64,000 nt of DNA from Paraburkholderia adhaesiva (GCF_021390575.1 NZ_JAJEJQ010000002.1:1-64000), one strand, 5' to 3'; counted from the stretch's first letter, positions 25,557-35,628 are shown. Program-made: numbers and translations. Notes: generated from the letters alone by a model not told the origin.

Positions 25557-26995
25557 GATGTCTCTTTACTTGTTGCCGTTACCGTTGCAGTTGCTTTCTT
25601 CGCCATGACCGGCACCCAGGCGGTCAGGACCGTGTGTCCGGGCTGCGAGCTGATCGTGAGCTGGCCGCCGAGCGATTCGAGCCGCTCGCGCATGTTCCGC
25701 AGCCCGAGCCCTGCCCGCAGATCGGACTGGGCGTGCGCGACATCGAAGCCGCGGCCGTTGTCGGCGATGGTCAGCGTGACGCCAGTCGCGTTCACGTCGA
25801 GCGAGAGTTGCGCGCGTGGCGCGTGGGCGTGGCGCACGATGTTCGTGAGCGCCTCCTGCGCGATGCGGAAGAGGGCTGTGTTCACGGCGTCGGGCAGTGC
25901 CCGGGCGCGGGCCTTCCGTTGTGGTGGCGGCGAGACGGTCTGCGTGAAGCCGATCGTGATGTCCGACTCCGCGCTGAGTTCTCGTGTGAGTTGTTCGAGC
26001 GCTGCGGCGAGGCCGAGGTCGTCAAGCATCGACGGACGCAGCGCGTGCGAGATGCGTCGCACTTCGCGCAGCGTTTGGGACAGGCGTGCGAGGCCCGTGG
26101 CGAGCGAGCTTTCGGCGGCCGGGTCGCGCGTCGTGCTGCCTTCGAGCCGTGCGAGCGCCGATTCGAGCATCAGCTTGACGGAGACGAGCATCTGGCTGAT
26201 GCCGTCGTGCAGTTCGCGCGAGAGCCGTGCGCGCTCCTCTTCCTGCGACTCGACCACCTGCTGGGCGAGGCGTTTGAGCTTCGCATCGGTGCTGCGGTAT
26301 TCCGTTACGTTGAGCACCAGCGCGCCGAGCGCGATTGCGCCGACGCCCGCGAGCGCGATCGCGCCGAGCCACCACAGCGTGTGTTCGATGTTGGCGGACG
26401 CACGTTCGTCGATGTGCGCGAGTGTGGAATCGACGTCGTCCATATAGATGCCGGTGCCGACCATCCAGCCCCAGCGTTTAAGCGGAATCACATAGCCGAG
26501 CTTCGGCGCGAGTTTGCCCGTGGTGGGCCGCCGCCACATGTATTGCACGAAGCCTCCGCCTTGCGAGGCTGCGGCGATCAGCCGCTGGATCGTGAGCGCG
26601 CCCTGCGGGTCGCGAAGATCCCAGAGATTGTGGCCTACGAGATTGGGCTCACGCGGGTGCATCAGCGAGCGGCCATGCATGTCATAGACGAAGAAATAGC
26701 CATCCGGGCCGAAGTCCATCTTTTGCAGCGTGGCGAGTGCCTCGCCCTGGCGTGCGGCGATATCGGCGGGCGAGGCATCGGCGCTCGCGTCGTAGAGCGG
26801 CTCGATGGCGCTCATCGCGAGTTCGACGTAGTGGCGCAACTCCTCCTGCTTGCTCGACAGATACGCGCCCTGCATTGTCGCGTGCTGCGTCTGCGCGAGC
26901 GTGGTGGCCTGGTGACGCACACCGATGCCGATGCCCGCGATCGCGGCAAGAAATGGCACAACGGCGAGCAGAAAAATCTTCGTCTTCAGGGTCAT
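25553..26995 (-). CDS. Sensor histidine kinase with Cache domain (HisKA_3 type)
   Basis: A 480-residue kinase. TM helices at about 7-25 and 200-225 flank a periplasmic single-Cache (sCache_2) domain with FGPDGYFFVYDMHGRSLMHP and GWMVGTGIYMDDVD. The H-box EEERARLSRELHDGISQMLVSVK is of the HisKA_3 class that pairs with NarL regulators. The ATPase domain has ALTNIVRHAHA, DNGRGFD and GLGLRNMRERLESLGG. sCache_2 domains often bind small carboxylates, which fits the divergent cstA. I chose the ATG at 26995; a start at 27034 would place coding sequence over the palindrome at 27010-27031. Confidence 0.9.
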   Translation of the reverse strand: MTLKTKIFLLAVVPFLAAIAGIGIGVRHQATTLAQTQHATMQGAYLSSKQEELRHYVELAMSAIEPLYDASADASPADIAARQGEALATLQKMDFGPDGYFFVYDMHGRSLMHPREPNLVGHNLWDLRDPQGALTIQRLIAAASQGGGFVQYMWRRPTTGKLAPKLGYVIPLKRWGWMVGTGIYMDDVDSTLAHIDERASANIEHTLWWLGAIALAGVGAIALGALVLNVTEYRSTDAKLKRLAQQVVESQEEERARLSRELHDGISQMLVSVKLMLESALARLEGSTTRDPAAESSLATGLARLSQTLREVRRISHALRPSMLDDLGLAAALEQLTRELSAESDITIGFTQTVSPPPQRKARARALPDAVNTALFRIAQEALTNIVRHAHAPRAQLSLDVNATGVTLTIADNGRGFDVAHAQSDLRAGLGLRNMRERLESLGGQLTISSQPGHTVLTAWVPVMAKKATATVTATSKETS

Positions 26996-27009
26996 GGTGA
27001 ACTGCCTGT

Positions 27010-27043
27010 ATCTACGTAATTCCACGTAGATCACTTACGTAGT
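27010..27043. promoter_or_regulatory. TACGTA-containing inverted repeat upstream of the kinase gene
   Basis: Inverted repeat ATCTACGT (27010-27017) / ACGTAGAT (27024-27031) with a 6-nt spacer, followed by a further TTACGTAG at 27035-27042. The group lies just upstream of the chosen kinase start and 175-205 bp before cstA. It is a candidate binding site for the adjacent NarL-type regulator. Confidence 0.5.
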
Positions 27044-27216
27044 AGTCCGCTTGTAAGGTAAATGGCGAAAGCGAATACTACACGCCCAGAGCATGGCACA
27101 CATGCGTCATGCACTGCGCTGCAATTCGCCGCGATTTTCCGTTGGGTGCATGCGCAATGGGGCCCGGTCCCCGTACCGGGTATGACTTATTCCGATAAAC
27201 AAAAACAGGAGACGCC

Positions 27217-29310
27217 ATGAATCGGGCATCCAGTTTTGTCGTCTGGACGTTGGTCGCGCTACTAGGCGCGTTTGCGTTCGGCACCATCGCGCTTGCACAC
27301 GGCGAGCGAATCAGCGCACTGTGGATCGTGATCTGCGCGGTCTGCGTCTACTTGATTGCGTACCGTTTTTATAGCCGCTTCATTGCGAACACGGTGCTGC
27401 AACTCGATGGCCTGCGCATGACGCCGGCCGTGCGCCACAACGACGGGCTCGATTACGTGCCCACCAACAAGTTCGTGCTATTCGGCCACCATTTCGCGGC
27501 GATCGCGGGCGCGGGTCCGCTGGTCGGTCCGGTGCTGGCCGCGCAGATGGGCTACATGCCCGGCATGCTGTGGATTCTCGCAGGCGTGGTGTTCGCGGGC
27601 GCCGTGCAGGACTTCGTGGTGCTGTTCCTTTCAACGCGTCGTGACGGCCGCTCGCTCGGCGACCTCGTGAAGATGGAACTCGGCCCCGTACCTGGCGTGA
27701 TCGCGCTGTTCGGCACGTTCCTCATCATGATCATCATTCTCGCGGTGCTCGCGCTGATCGTGGTGAAGGCGCTGACGAACTCGCCGTGGGGCACGTTCAC
27801 CGTCGCCGCGACGATTCCTATCGCGATCTTCATGGGCCTGTACGTCCGCTACATCCGCCCGGGCAAGATCGGTGAGATCTCGATCATCGGCTTCATCCTG
27901 CTGATGGCTTCGATCGCGTTCGGCCAGCACGTGCACGATTCGCCGACGCTCGCCGCCTGGTTCACGTTCACGGGCACGCAGCTCACGTGGATCCTGATCG
28001 GCTACGGCTTCGTCGCTTCGGTGCTGCCGGTGTGGCTCCTGCTCGCGCCGCGCGACTACCTCTCGACGTTCCTCAAGATCGGCACGATTCTCGCGCTCGC
28101 GATCGGCATTCTGATCGTCGCGCCGGAACTGAAGATGCCGGCCTTCACGAAGTTCATCGACGGCTCGGGTCCGGTCTGGTCGGGCAACCTCTTCCCGTTC
28201 CTCTTCATCACGATCGCGTGCGGCTCGGTGTCGGGCTTCCATGCGCTGATCGCCTCGGGTACGACGCCGAAGCTGCTCGATAACGAAACCAACGCGCGCT
28301 TCATCGGTTACGGCGCGATGCTGATGGAATCGTTCGTCGCGATCATGGCGCTCGTCGCCGCTTCGGTGATCGAGCCGGGCGTGTACTTCGCGATGAACGC
28401 ACCGCTCGCCGTGCTCGGCACGACGCCGGACGCCGTCGCGCAAACGGTCGGCCAATGGGGCTTCATGCTCACGCCTGACATGCTCACGCACACGGCGCAG
28501 GCCGTCGGCGAGACGACCATCGTCGCGCGCGCCGGTGGTGCCCCGACGCTGGCGGTCGGCATGGCGCAGATACTGCACCAGGTGATCGGCGGCGAGGCGA
28601 TGATGGGCTTCTGGTATCACTTCGCCATCCTCTTCGAAGCGCTCTTCATCCTTACCGCTGTTGACGCTGGCACGCGTGCAGGCCGCTTCATGCTGCAAGA
28701 TCTGCTCGGCACGTTCCATCCGTCGCTCAAGCGCACGGAATCGCTGCCGGCCAACCTGATCGCTACGGCGCTGTGCGTGACCGCGTGGGGCTACTTCCTC
28801 TATCAGGGCGTGGTCGATCCGCTCGGCGGCATCAACACGCTGTGGCCGCTCTTCGGCATCTCGAACCAGATGCTGGCGGGCATTGCGCTGATGCTGGCGA
28901 CCGTCGTGCTCTTCAAGATGAAGCGCGAGAAGTTCGCGTGGGTCACCGCAGTGCCGACGGTATGGCTGCTCGTCTGCACGATGACGGCCGGCTGGCAGAA
29001 GATTTTCGACAGCAACCCGAAGGTCAGCTTCGTCGCGCATGCGCAGAAGCTCGCGGCGGCGGCTGCCGAAGGCAAGATCGTCGCGCCGGCGAAGTCGATC
29101 GAACAGATGCAGCGCATGATCTTCAACGACTACGTCGATGCCGCGCTCTCCGGGCTCTTCATTGTCGTGGTGGCGAGCATCGTCGTGTATGGTCTGATCG
29201 CGATTGCGCGTGCGCGTCGTATCGCCCATCCGACCGTGCAGGAAACGCCGTTCGAGCCGATGCCCGCCGACGCAGCAAGCCTGGTGGGACGCACGACCGC
29301 CGCTCACTAA
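27217..29310 (+). CDS. cstA: CstA-family peptide/pyruvate transporter
   Basis: A 697-residue inner-membrane protein of the carbon starvation CstA family, whose characterised E. coli members (CstA, BtsT) import pyruvate. About 16-18 TM helices are visible. Family signatures include [31 protein letters not shown] split across helices 3-4, the VFAGAVQDF motif, and [12 protein letters not shown]. The C-terminal hydrophilic end contains [16 protein letters not shown]. An RBS (AGGAGA) precedes the ATG. It is followed after 26 bp by a YbdD-family gene, and is divergent from a Cache kinase/NarL pair likely to control it. Confidence 0.95.
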   Translation: MNRASSFVVWTLVALLGAFAFGTIALAHGERISALWIVICAVCVYLIAYRFYSRFIANTVLQLDGLRMTPAVRHNDGLDYVPTNKFVLFGHHFAAIAGAGPLVGPVLAAQMGYMPGMLWILAGVVFAGAVQDFVVLFLSTRRDGRSLGDLVKMELGPVPGVIALFGTFLIMIIILAVLALIVVKALTNSPWGTFTVAATIPIAIFMGLYVRYIRPGKIGEISIIGFILLMASIAFGQHVHDSPTLAAWFTFTGTQLTWILIGYGFVASVLPVWLLLAPRDYLSTFLKIGTILALAIGILIVAPELKMPAFTKFIDGSGPVWSGNLFPFLFITIACGSVSGFHALIASGTTPKLLDNETNARFIGYGAMLMESFVAIMALVAASVIEPGVYFAMNAPLAVLGTTPDAVAQTVGQWGFMLTPDMLTHTAQAVGETTIVARAGGAPTLAVGMAQILHQVIGGEAMMGFWYHFAILFEALFILTAVDAGTRAGRFMLQDLLGTFHPSLKRTESLPANLIATALCVTAWGYFLYQGVVDPLGGINTLWPLFGISNQMLAGIALMLATVVLFKMKREKFAWVTAVPTVWLLVCTMTAGWQKIFDSNPKVSFVAHAQKLAAAAAEGKIVAPAKSIEQMQRMIFNDYVDAALSGLFIVVVASIVVYGLIAIARARRIAHPTVQETPFEPMPADAASLVGRTTAAH

Positions 29311-29336
29311 AGACGATACTGCAGACGAGGTACATC

Positions 29337-29543
29337 ATGTTCTCGGAACTTCGCGACAACGTGCAGACCGCAGGCCGGTATCTCGGTCAGGCGATGCGTC
29401 TGATGGTCGGTCTGCCGGATTACGATGGCTACGTCGCGCACATGCGCGCGACGCATCCCGATCGTCCGGTGATGACTTACGAGGAATTCTTCCGGGAGCG
29501 GCAGGACGCGCGGTATCGGTCCCGCACGGGCAAGTGCTGCTGA
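29337..29543 (+). CDS. YbdD/YjiX-family small protein
   Basis: A 68-residue protein of the DUF466 (YbdD/YjiX) family that almost always follows cstA-type genes and is reported to be needed with the transporter. [37 protein letters not shown] is the family core, ending in the typical Cys-rich GKCC. An RBS (GAGG) lies 8 nt before the ATG. It ends the cstA operon and is followed by a strong terminator. Confidence 0.93.
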   Translation: MFSELRDNVQTAGRYLGQAMRLMVGLPDYDGYVAHMRATHPDRPVMTYEEFFRERQDARYRSRTGKCC

Positions 29544-29585
29544 CGCACTAAGATACGGCGCGTCGCGTTTGATGCACGCCATGAA

Positions 29586-29619
29586 GGCGCAACGGGTTAC
29601 CGCCCGTTGCGCCTTTTTT
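29586..29619 (+). terminator. Rho-independent terminator of cstA-ybdD
   Basis: Perfect 11-bp stem GGCGCAACGGG (29586-29596) / CCCGTTGCGCC (29603-29613) with a 6-nt loop, followed by six T residues. It lies 43 bp after the YbdD stop. The rest of the gap to the CPBP gene (29620-29881) holds nothing I can identify. Confidence 0.93.
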
Positions 29620-29881
29620 GTCACTCCAGTCCGGAAGCGAACGCGGGGTTGAACCTGGGAATACGAAGCAAGGGATTGGGATCAGACGCGCCCGCGGTTT
29701 GCGTGGTCCCAGGTTTCGCGGCTGGACTTGCCTGACGCAACGGTTACTGTCCACCGCCGGCCGGTTCCCTGCTGTGACCTCACAGGCTTACGGATCAGGT
29801 ACCGCGCGAGGGGCGAATTCCAGCGGGGACAACTCGTCGTCACGCACAAGGTCGGAGCCCGAACGCAAGCATTCGCTTTGC

Positions 29882-30700
29882 TCACCGCGACTGCTGCGCG
29901 ATCGCCGGAGTGCGGATCAGCTTGTAGAGCAGCCACGTGCCGAGACCGCCGCTCGTCAGCGCAGCGAGCCACCACGACGCAGGCCAATCCGTGAGGGACG
30001 CGTCAGGCGACGCCCGCGGCACACCGAATACCACCGCCGTGTTGTAGCAGGCGTGCAGCAGTATGCCTGGGAGCAACGAGCGCGTGCGCTCATACAGTTT
30101 TCCGATGATGAGTCCGATACCGAACGCGACGACGAACTGATACACGTTCAGATGCGCGAGCCCGAATACTGCGGCTGAATTTGCGATGGCCGTTCCGGGG
30201 GGATATTGCCGCAGAAAGCTACGCAGAAAGATTCCGCGAAACAGCATCTCTTCGACTATCGGTGCAATCAGACAGACCAGCACGGTGGAACCGAGCCCCC
30301 CGGCAAGGAAATTGTCGTTGGCCCCTTGCGCCCAATCCCAATCACCCGTCGGGAAGAATCGGACCACAACGGATAGCAGCAGGTTCATTCCCATCAACAG
30401 GCCAGGCGTCAGCAGCAGAATGGGTAGTGCGAATAGCCCGATCGTGGTTGCCCATGAACTCGGGTTGTCGTGGAACAGATCGCGGTATGTCAGCTTGCTG
30501 TGGTGCAGTAGGACCGTAAACGCGAGTCCGTGTGCAAGTACGCGCCCGATGCTGAATCCCGCCATCGGCTGCAGACCGGCCTCACGCCCGATTGGCCCGA
30601 TGACGGAGTTCATCAGGTATTCAACGAAAAACAGTACGACCACCACAAAAAACGCTTCCAGAAGATTTGGAAAGCAATATGGGTTGGTTCTGGATCTCAT
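29882..30700 (-). CDS. CPBP-family intramembrane glutamic endopeptidase
   Basis: A 272-residue membrane protein with about seven TM helices. The CAAX-protease/bacteriocin-processing (CPBP) motifs are all present: IAPIVEEMLFRGIFLRSFL (EExxxR), FGLAHLNVYQ (FxxxH) and LLPGILLHACYN (HxxxN/D). Substrates of most bacterial CPBP proteins are unknown; some process lipidated or bacteriocin-like peptides. The ATG at 30700 opens directly before the first TM helix (FFVVVVLFFVEYL); upstream in-frame starts add an Arg-rich segment that looks non-coding. It has no evident operon partner. Confidence 0.85.
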   Translation of the reverse strand: MRSRTNPYCFPNLLEAFFVVVVLFFVEYLMNSVIGPIGREAGLQPMAGFSIGRVLAHGLAFTVLLHHSKLTYRDLFHDNPSSWATTIGLFALPILLLTPGLLMGMNLLLSVVVRFFPTGDWDWAQGANDNFLAGGLGSTVLVCLIAPIVEEMLFRGIFLRSFLRQYPPGTAIANSAAVFGLAHLNVYQFVVAFGIGLIIGKLYERTRSLLPGILLHACYNTAVVFGVPRASPDASLTDWPASWWLAALTSGGLGTWLLYKLIRTPAIAQQSR

Positions 30701-31292
30701 AATTTTTAGTCCAGCATAGGATGGCATGGCATCCGTCATCAGGCGGCTTGCGCCCCATCGCCTGACGCGTGGTTGATGGTCTCGATCGCGCTGCCTTTCA
30801 GGTCGCGCCGCGCTTCGCGTTGATCCGGAAGCTACGACAGTCCACCCAGGCACGAAGCTGCGAGTCTGCCAGACGACGCGTTCGGCCTATATTGATTTAC
30901 ATCGCATGACGAACCCGCTTCAGACCGACAGGTCTGCCGTCGCGCTCTACTGTTTCATGGCTGCGGTTGCCGATATCGTTCGTTGGCAGACAAATGATGA
31001 GTGGTCCCGATCTCGTGTGGCCGGTCACGCAGGTTGTCTCAAGCGAGCTAAGCCAATTGTTGGCTAGTCAATCAAGATTTTTGACAATCGCCTGATTCTT
31101 TTCTGTCGGGGGCCATCAAGCCAGAGTTGTTGATGGATATTGATTTCGGCGAAGCTTCGTCAGCGAAAACCCTGGTTCCCGCATCAATCCCTATCAAATA
31201 TCTTGTATATACAACTATGCAGGCGTAGCGCCTCTTATTGGAAATGCCACCGGTCGCGGCGGCGCTGACGACCTACTTGAGACTCCAGATCA
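30701..31292. other. Long intergenic region, no gene recognised
   Basis: A 592-bp gap between the divergent CPBP and binding-protein genes. The part from about 31050 to 31220 is visibly A/T-richer than the genes around it and probably carries the binding-protein promoter. No RNA gene, repeat or convincing reading frame was found. Confidence 0.4.
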
Positions 31293-32066
31293 ATGAAGAA
31301 ACTTGCCTTTTGCCTGGCGATCCTTGCGATCGCAACCTCCGCCTTCGCGAAGGACTGGTCCACGGTCCGGTTCGGCGTCGATGCGAGCTATCCCCCGTTT
31401 GAATCGAAGAGCGCGGACGGCAAGCTGGTCGGCTTCGACATCGATCTCGGCAACGAGATCTGCAAGCGCATTAACGCGAAGTGCGTCTGGGTCGAGAACG
31501 CATTCGACGGCATGATTCCCGCGCTGAAGGCGAAGAAATTCGACGGCGTCTTGTCGGCGATGTCGATGACCCCGCAACGTAAAGAGCAGATCGCATTCTC
31601 GGACCGGATGTGGCGCACCCCGACCCGCCTCGTCGCGAAGAAGGGCTCGAATGTCCAGCCGACGGTGGCGTCGCTGCAAGGCAAGTCCGTCGGTGTCGAG
31701 CAGGGCTCGATCCAGGAAACGTATGCGAAGGCCAACTGGGCGACAAAGGGCGTGAACGTCGTGTCTTACCAGGACCAGGACCAGGTCTATACGGACATGC
31801 TTTCGGGCCGTCTGGACGCGGCGCTGCAAGACGGCGTGCAAGTCGAACTCGGCTTCCTGGCCAAGCCGCGCGGCGCGGGTTTCGCGTTCACGGGTGGCGA
31901 GCCGGACGATCTGAAGACGCTCGGCAATGGCGCGGCCATCGGCCTGCGCAAGGACGACGCCGATCTGAAGGCGAAGATCGACCAGGCGCTCGGCGATATG
32001 GTCAAGGACGGCACCTACAAGAAGATCGAAGCCCGGTACTTCCCGTTCGACGTGCACGGCAGCTGA
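31293..32066 (+). CDS. Amino-acid ABC transporter periplasmic binding protein
   Basis: A 257-residue solute-binding protein of family 3 (ArtJ/HisJ/LAO type). The signal peptide MKKLAFCLAILAIATSAFA is cut before KDW. FGVDASYPPFESKSADGKLVGFDIDLGNEIC is the family signature; GVLSAMSMTPQRKEQIAFSD and GKSVGVEQGSIQETYA line the ligand cleft. The pattern suggests a basic amino acid ligand such as arginine, lysine or ornithine, which is an inference. No permease or ATPase gene is adjacent, so it must serve a transporter encoded elsewhere. A terminator follows. Confidence 0.9.
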   Translation: MKKLAFCLAILAIATSAFAKDWSTVRFGVDASYPPFESKSADGKLVGFDIDLGNEICKRINAKCVWVENAFDGMIPALKAKKFDGVLSAMSMTPQRKEQIAFSDRMWRTPTRLVAKKGSNVQPTVASLQGKSVGVEQGSIQETYAKANWATKGVNVVSYQDQDQVYTDMLSGRLDAALQDGVQVELGFLAKPRGAGFAFTGGEPDDLKTLGNGAAIGLRKDDADLKAKIDQALGDMVKDGTYKKIEARYFPFDVHGS

Positions 32067-32127
32067 CACGCAACGGCGCGGGAAGCTTCCTGCGCCTGGC
32101 GCCTTGCGTTTTCCGGATGAAAAGCAG

Positions 32128-32156
32128 AAAAGGCTCCGCACATGACGGAGCCTTTT
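32128..32156 (+). terminator. Terminator after the amino-acid binding protein gene
   Basis: Perfect 11-bp stem AAAAGGCTCCG (32128-32138) / CGGAGCCTTTT (32146-32156) with a 7-nt loop, its 3' arm ending in TTTT and followed by further T-rich bases. Located 62 bp after the stop. Confidence 0.85.
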
Positions 32157-32248
32157 CTGTTTTCGAACCTGCCGGCTGCCTCCTTGGGTGGCCGGTCAGC
32201 GGATAATTGCCGGAACCCCATTTCCTCATACCGCTCGCTCACACAATC

Positions 32249-33364
32249 ATGCAGACGCAAACCCATCCGTTGATTTACCCGGCGCTCGGCACCGAACGGC
32301 ACCTGACGAGCTTCCACTACGGCCCCTCGGGCGGCCAGAAGATCTACATCCAGGCGTCGCTGCACGCGGACGAACTGCCGGGCATGCTGGTCGCCTGGGA
32401 ACTGCGCAAGCGCCTCGCGGCGCTCGAGGCGGCCGGCAAGCTGCGCGGCGAAATTATCGTCGTGCCCGTGTCCAATCCGATCGGCCTCAACCAGCAGCTG
32501 CTCGGTCACATGCTCGGGCGCTTCGAAACGAGCACCGCCTCCAACTTCAACCGCAACTTCCACGATCTCGCCGAGCTTGTGTTGCCGCGCATCGAGTCCC
32601 GTTTGACCGGTGACGAGCAGCAGAACCTGCTCGCCGTGCGCGCCGCCATGCGCGAGGCGCTGGCCGAAGAGATGCCGACCACCGAACTGGAATCGCATCG
32701 CCTCGCTCTCCAGCGCCTGTCGTACGATGCGGACGTGGTGCTCGACCTGCACTGCGACTTCGAAGCCGCGATGCATCTCTACACCAATCCTGACTTGTGG
32801 CCGGATGTCGAGCCGCTCGCGCGCTACCTCGATGCGAAGGCATCGCTCTTCGCGCTCAATGCACTCGGCACTCCGTTCGACGAAATCCACAGCTTTTGCT
32901 GGTCCGAACTGCGCGCGCGCTACGGCGAGCGCTATCCGATTCCGATGGGAACGATTTCGGTGACGATCGAGCTACGGGGCCAGGCGGATGTGAGCTATGC
33001 GTTCGCGGAGAAAGACGCCCAGGCGATCGTTGATTACCTGACGCACCGTGGCGTCATCGACGGGACGCCCGCACCGTTGCCGCCGCTCGAGTTCGGGGCC
33101 ACGCCGTTGTCCGGCACCGAGACGCTTCTCGCGCCGATCTCTGGTGTGCTCGTGTTCCGCGCGCCGGTCGGTGCGAGGGTCGAGCCGGGCGAGGCGATTG
33201 CCGACATCGTCGATCCGTTGACCGATCGCGTCGTCACGATTACGAGCTCCGTCGCCGGTGTGATGTTCGCGCGACAGCGCACGCGCTTCGCGACCGCGGG
33301 AATGGTGGTGGCGTGGGTTGCCGGTGCCGAACCGCTCCGGAGCGGCTCGCTGCTGACGAACTGA
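32249..33364 (+). CDS. Succinylglutamate desuccinylase/aspartoacylase-family deacylase
   Basis: A 371-residue zinc deacylase of the AstE/AspA family. The metal ligands are visible as ASLHADELPG (His and Glu) and VLDLHCDFEA (third His). The catalytic Glu is probably in ISVTIELRGQ. The C-terminal 90 residues (ISGVLVFRAPVGARVEPGEAIADIVDP) form a biotinyl-lipoyl-like beta domain common in this family. It would remove an acyl group from an N-acyl amino acid or related amide. Its position after an amino-acid binding protein suggests amino acid use. The ATG at 32249 is chosen because the sequence upstream is not family-like. Confidence 0.87.
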   Translation: MQTQTHPLIYPALGTERHLTSFHYGPSGGQKIYIQASLHADELPGMLVAWELRKRLAALEAAGKLRGEIIVVPVSNPIGLNQQLLGHMLGRFETSTASNFNRNFHDLAELVLPRIESRLTGDEQQNLLAVRAAMREALAEEMPTTELESHRLALQRLSYDADVVLDLHCDFEAAMHLYTNPDLWPDVEPLARYLDAKASLFALNALGTPFDEIHSFCWSELRARYGERYPIPMGTISVTIELRGQADVSYAFAEKDAQAIVDYLTHRGVIDGTPAPLPPLEFGATPLSGTETLLAPISGVLVFRAPVGARVEPGEAIADIVDPLTDRVVTITSSVAGVMFARQRTRFATAGMVVAWVAGAEPLRSGSLLTN

Positions 33365-33443
33365 GCGCGTAGCGGCGCGCAAGCGCCGGTGCGGCCCGCG
33401 CAATCGCATAATCGCGCGATCGCACATTCGCGCAAAAGAGAAA

Positions 33444-33471
33444 GGGCGCAACGGTCTGAACCGTTGCGCCC
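33444..33471 (-). terminator. Terminator of the ispH-hpnH transcript
   Basis: Perfect 12-bp stem GGGCGCAACGGT (33444-33455) / ACCGTTGCGCCC (33460-33471) with a CTGA loop. On the minus strand it is followed by a T-rich stretch (CCCTTTCTCTTTT). It lies about 50 bp past the hpnH stop. Confidence 0.82.
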
Positions 33472-33520
33472 TCGTGGAAGCTTCCGGGGCACCCTCATCG
33501 GGCGCCCGATATCGCGCGCG

Positions 33521-34672
33521 TCAGCTTGCGGCGACGGTGGCCGGCTTCTTCGTCTGCACGGCCTTCTGGATCTCTTCGAGCTTGATCTCGACGTGGCGCG
33601 AGAACACGTACTCGGCGGGACGCTGGCCGTCGAGCGGGATGTCCTTCGAGAACGCACCTTCGGTCTTCGGGCCCGCGAGCGCAACCTTCATCGCCTTGAG
33701 CGGATGCGCGACGGTGTCCAGAACGGCCGTCGCCTCAAAGCCGCAGTGGACCATGCAGTTCGCGCACTTTTCGTAGTTGCCGGTGCCGTACTTTTCCCAC
33801 TCCGTGGTTTCCATCAGTTCCTTGAAGGTCTTCACATAACCTTCGCCGACCAGATAGCACGGCTTCTGCCAGCCGAACACCGTGCGCGCCGGGTTGCCCC
33901 ACGGCGTGCATTCGTAGGTCTGGTTGCCCGCGAGGAAGTCGAGGAACAGGCTCGACTGGCTGAACGACCAGTTCTTGCCGTTGTTGCCGCGCTTGAAGAT
34001 TTCGCGGAACAGCGTCTTGGTCTTTTCGCGGTTCAGGAAGTGCTGCTGGTCCGGGGCGCGCTCGTAGGCATAGCCCGGCGAGACCGTGATGCCGTCCACG
34101 CCGATCGGCTTCAACGTATCGAAGAACTTCGCGACACGCTCAGGCACGGCGTCGTTGAACAGCGTGCAATTGATGTTCACGCGAAAACCGCGGCGCTTCG
34201 CTTCCTTGATGGCCGCGACGGCCTTGTCGTAGGTGCCTTCCTGCGAGACCGAATGGTCGTGCGCTTCGCGGTCGCCGTCGAGGTGGACCGACCAGACGAA
34301 GTACGGGCTCGGCTCGTAGTCGTCCATCTTCTTTTCCATGAGCAGCGCGTTCGTGCACAGGTACACGAACTTCTTGCGCGCCATGATGCCCTTCACGATT
34401 TCCGGCATTTCCTTGTGCAGGAGCGGCTCGCCGCCTGCGATGGAAACGACCGGCGCGCCGCACTCGTCGACGGCTTCGAGGCATTCCTCCAGCGACAGGC
34501 GCTGGTTCAGGATGGGATCCGGATAATCGATCTTGCCGCAGCCGTTGCAGGCGAGGTTGCAGCGAAACAGCGGCTCGAGCATGAGCGCGAGCGGATAGCG
34601 TTTATTGCCGCTGAAATGCTGGCGAGCGATATACGCGCCAACGCGGACCTTCTGGAGCAGCGGAATAGACAA
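33521..34672 (-). CDS. hpnH: Adenosyl-hopene transferase HpnH (radical SAM)
   Basis: A 383-residue radical SAM enzyme that adds the 5'-deoxyadenosyl group of S-adenosylmethionine to hopene, making adenosylhopane. The [4Fe-4S] cysteines are Cys38, Cys42 and Cys45 in FRCNLACNGCGK; SIAGGEPLL is the SAM-binding GGE motif. A further CANCMVHCGF near residue 310 sits in the extended C-terminal domain. I chose the TTG at 34672 because GGAGG lies 7 nt upstream and the product then starts SIPLLQKVRVGAY as in the family. It follows ispH by 11 bp in one operon. HpnG acts on its product. Confidence 0.95.
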   Translation of the reverse strand: MSIPLLQKVRVGAYIARQHFSGNKRYPLALMLEPLFRCNLACNGCGKIDYPDPILNQRLSLEECLEAVDECGAPVVSIAGGEPLLHKEMPEIVKGIMARKKFVYLCTNALLMEKKMDDYEPSPYFVWSVHLDGDREAHDHSVSQEGTYDKAVAAIKEAKRRGFRVNINCTLFNDAVPERVAKFFDTLKPIGVDGITVSPGYAYERAPDQQHFLNREKTKTLFREIFKRGNNGKNWSFSQSSLFLDFLAGNQTYECTPWGNPARTVFGWQKPCYLVGEGYVKTFKELMETTEWEKYGTGNYEKCANCMVHCGFEATAVLDTVAHPLKAMKVALAGPKTEGAFSKDIPLDGQRPAEYVFSRHVEIKLEEIQKAVQTKKPATVAAS

Positions 34673-34683
34673 GACAGTCCTCC

Positions 34684-35628
34684 TTAAACTTCGCGCACGA
34701 CGAGCGGTTGCAACAGCTTCGACGGCAGCTTGAATTCGACTTTTTCTTCGATGCCCGTCATCGTCGACACCTCGACGGGCCCCAACGCGCGCAGCGCGTC
34801 GATCACGTTCTCGACCATTTCCTCGGGCGCCGATGCGCCGGCCGTCAGGCCCACCGTCTTCGCACCGTCGAACCACTCGGCTTTGACTTCCGAGCCGTCG
34901 GCGACGAGGTAGCTCGCCACGCCCGACTCACTTCCAATCTCGCGCAGACGGTTCGAGTTCGAACTGTTAGTCGCGCCCACCACGAGCAGCACGTCCACCT
35001 GGGTGGACAGCTCGCGCACGGCGGCCTGGCGATTCTGCGTCGCGTAGCAGATGTCGCGCGTGTCCGGGCCGACGATGTCGGTGAAGCGGGCGAGCAGCGC
35101 GTCGATGATCCCGCGCGTGTCGTCCACCGAAAGCGTCGTTTGCGTCACGTAAGCCAGCGGCGCATCGAGCGGCAGGTCCAGCTTCGCGACTTCCTCCTCG
35201 CTCTGCACGAGCAGCACGGTGCCCGGAATCTGGCCGATCGTGCCTTCCACTTCGGGGTGGCCCGCGTGACCGATCAGGATCAGCGTGCGGCCCTGGGCGA
35301 CGTACTGACGACCCTGCACGTGCACTTTCGTGACGAGCGGGCAGGTGGCGTCGAGCACTTCGAGGTTGCGGTCGTCTGCAGCGCGCTCGACCGTCTTCGC
35401 AACGCCGTGGGCACTGAAAATCGCAACTGCGCCCTCGGGCACCTCGTCGAGTTCTTCCACGAAACGCGCACCCTTGTTGCGCAAGTTTTCGACCACGTGA
35501 CGGTTGTGGACGATTTCGTGGCGCACGTACACGGGAGCGCCGTGCTTTTGCAGGGCGCGATCCACGATTTCGATGGCGCGGACAACCCCCGCACAAAAGC
35601 CGCGGGGTTGGGCAAGGATGACTCGCAT
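34684..35628 (-). CDS. ispH: 4-hydroxy-3-methylbut-2-enyl diphosphate reductase
   Basis: A 314-residue iron-sulfur enzyme (IspH/LytB), the last step of the MEP pathway, making IPP and DMAPP. The three cluster cysteines are Cys12 (QPRGFCAGV), Cys96 ([11 protein letters not shown]) and Cys194 ([10 protein letters not shown]). The active-site TNSSNSNRL loop is intact. The ATG at 35628 gives the usual family length and N-terminus; an in-frame GTG at 35697 would add 23 residues. It heads an operon with hpnH. A second, housekeeping copy on the main chromosome is likely; this copy may feed hopanoid synthesis. Confidence 0.95.
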   Translation of the reverse strand: MRVILAQPRGFCAGVVRAIEIVDRALQKHGAPVYVRHEIVHNRHVVENLRNKGARFVEELDEVPEGAVAIFSAHGVAKTVERAADDRNLEVLDATCPLVTKVHVQGRQYVAQGRTLILIGHAGHPEVEGTIGQIPGTVLLVQSEEEVAKLDLPLDAPLAYVTQTTLSVDDTRGIIDALLARFTDIVGPDTRDICYATQNRQAAVRELSTQVDVLLVVGATNSSNSNRLREIGSESGVASYLVADGSEVKAEWFDGAKTVGLTAGASAPEEMVENVIDALRALGPVEVSTMTGIEEKVEFKLPSKLLQPLVVREV

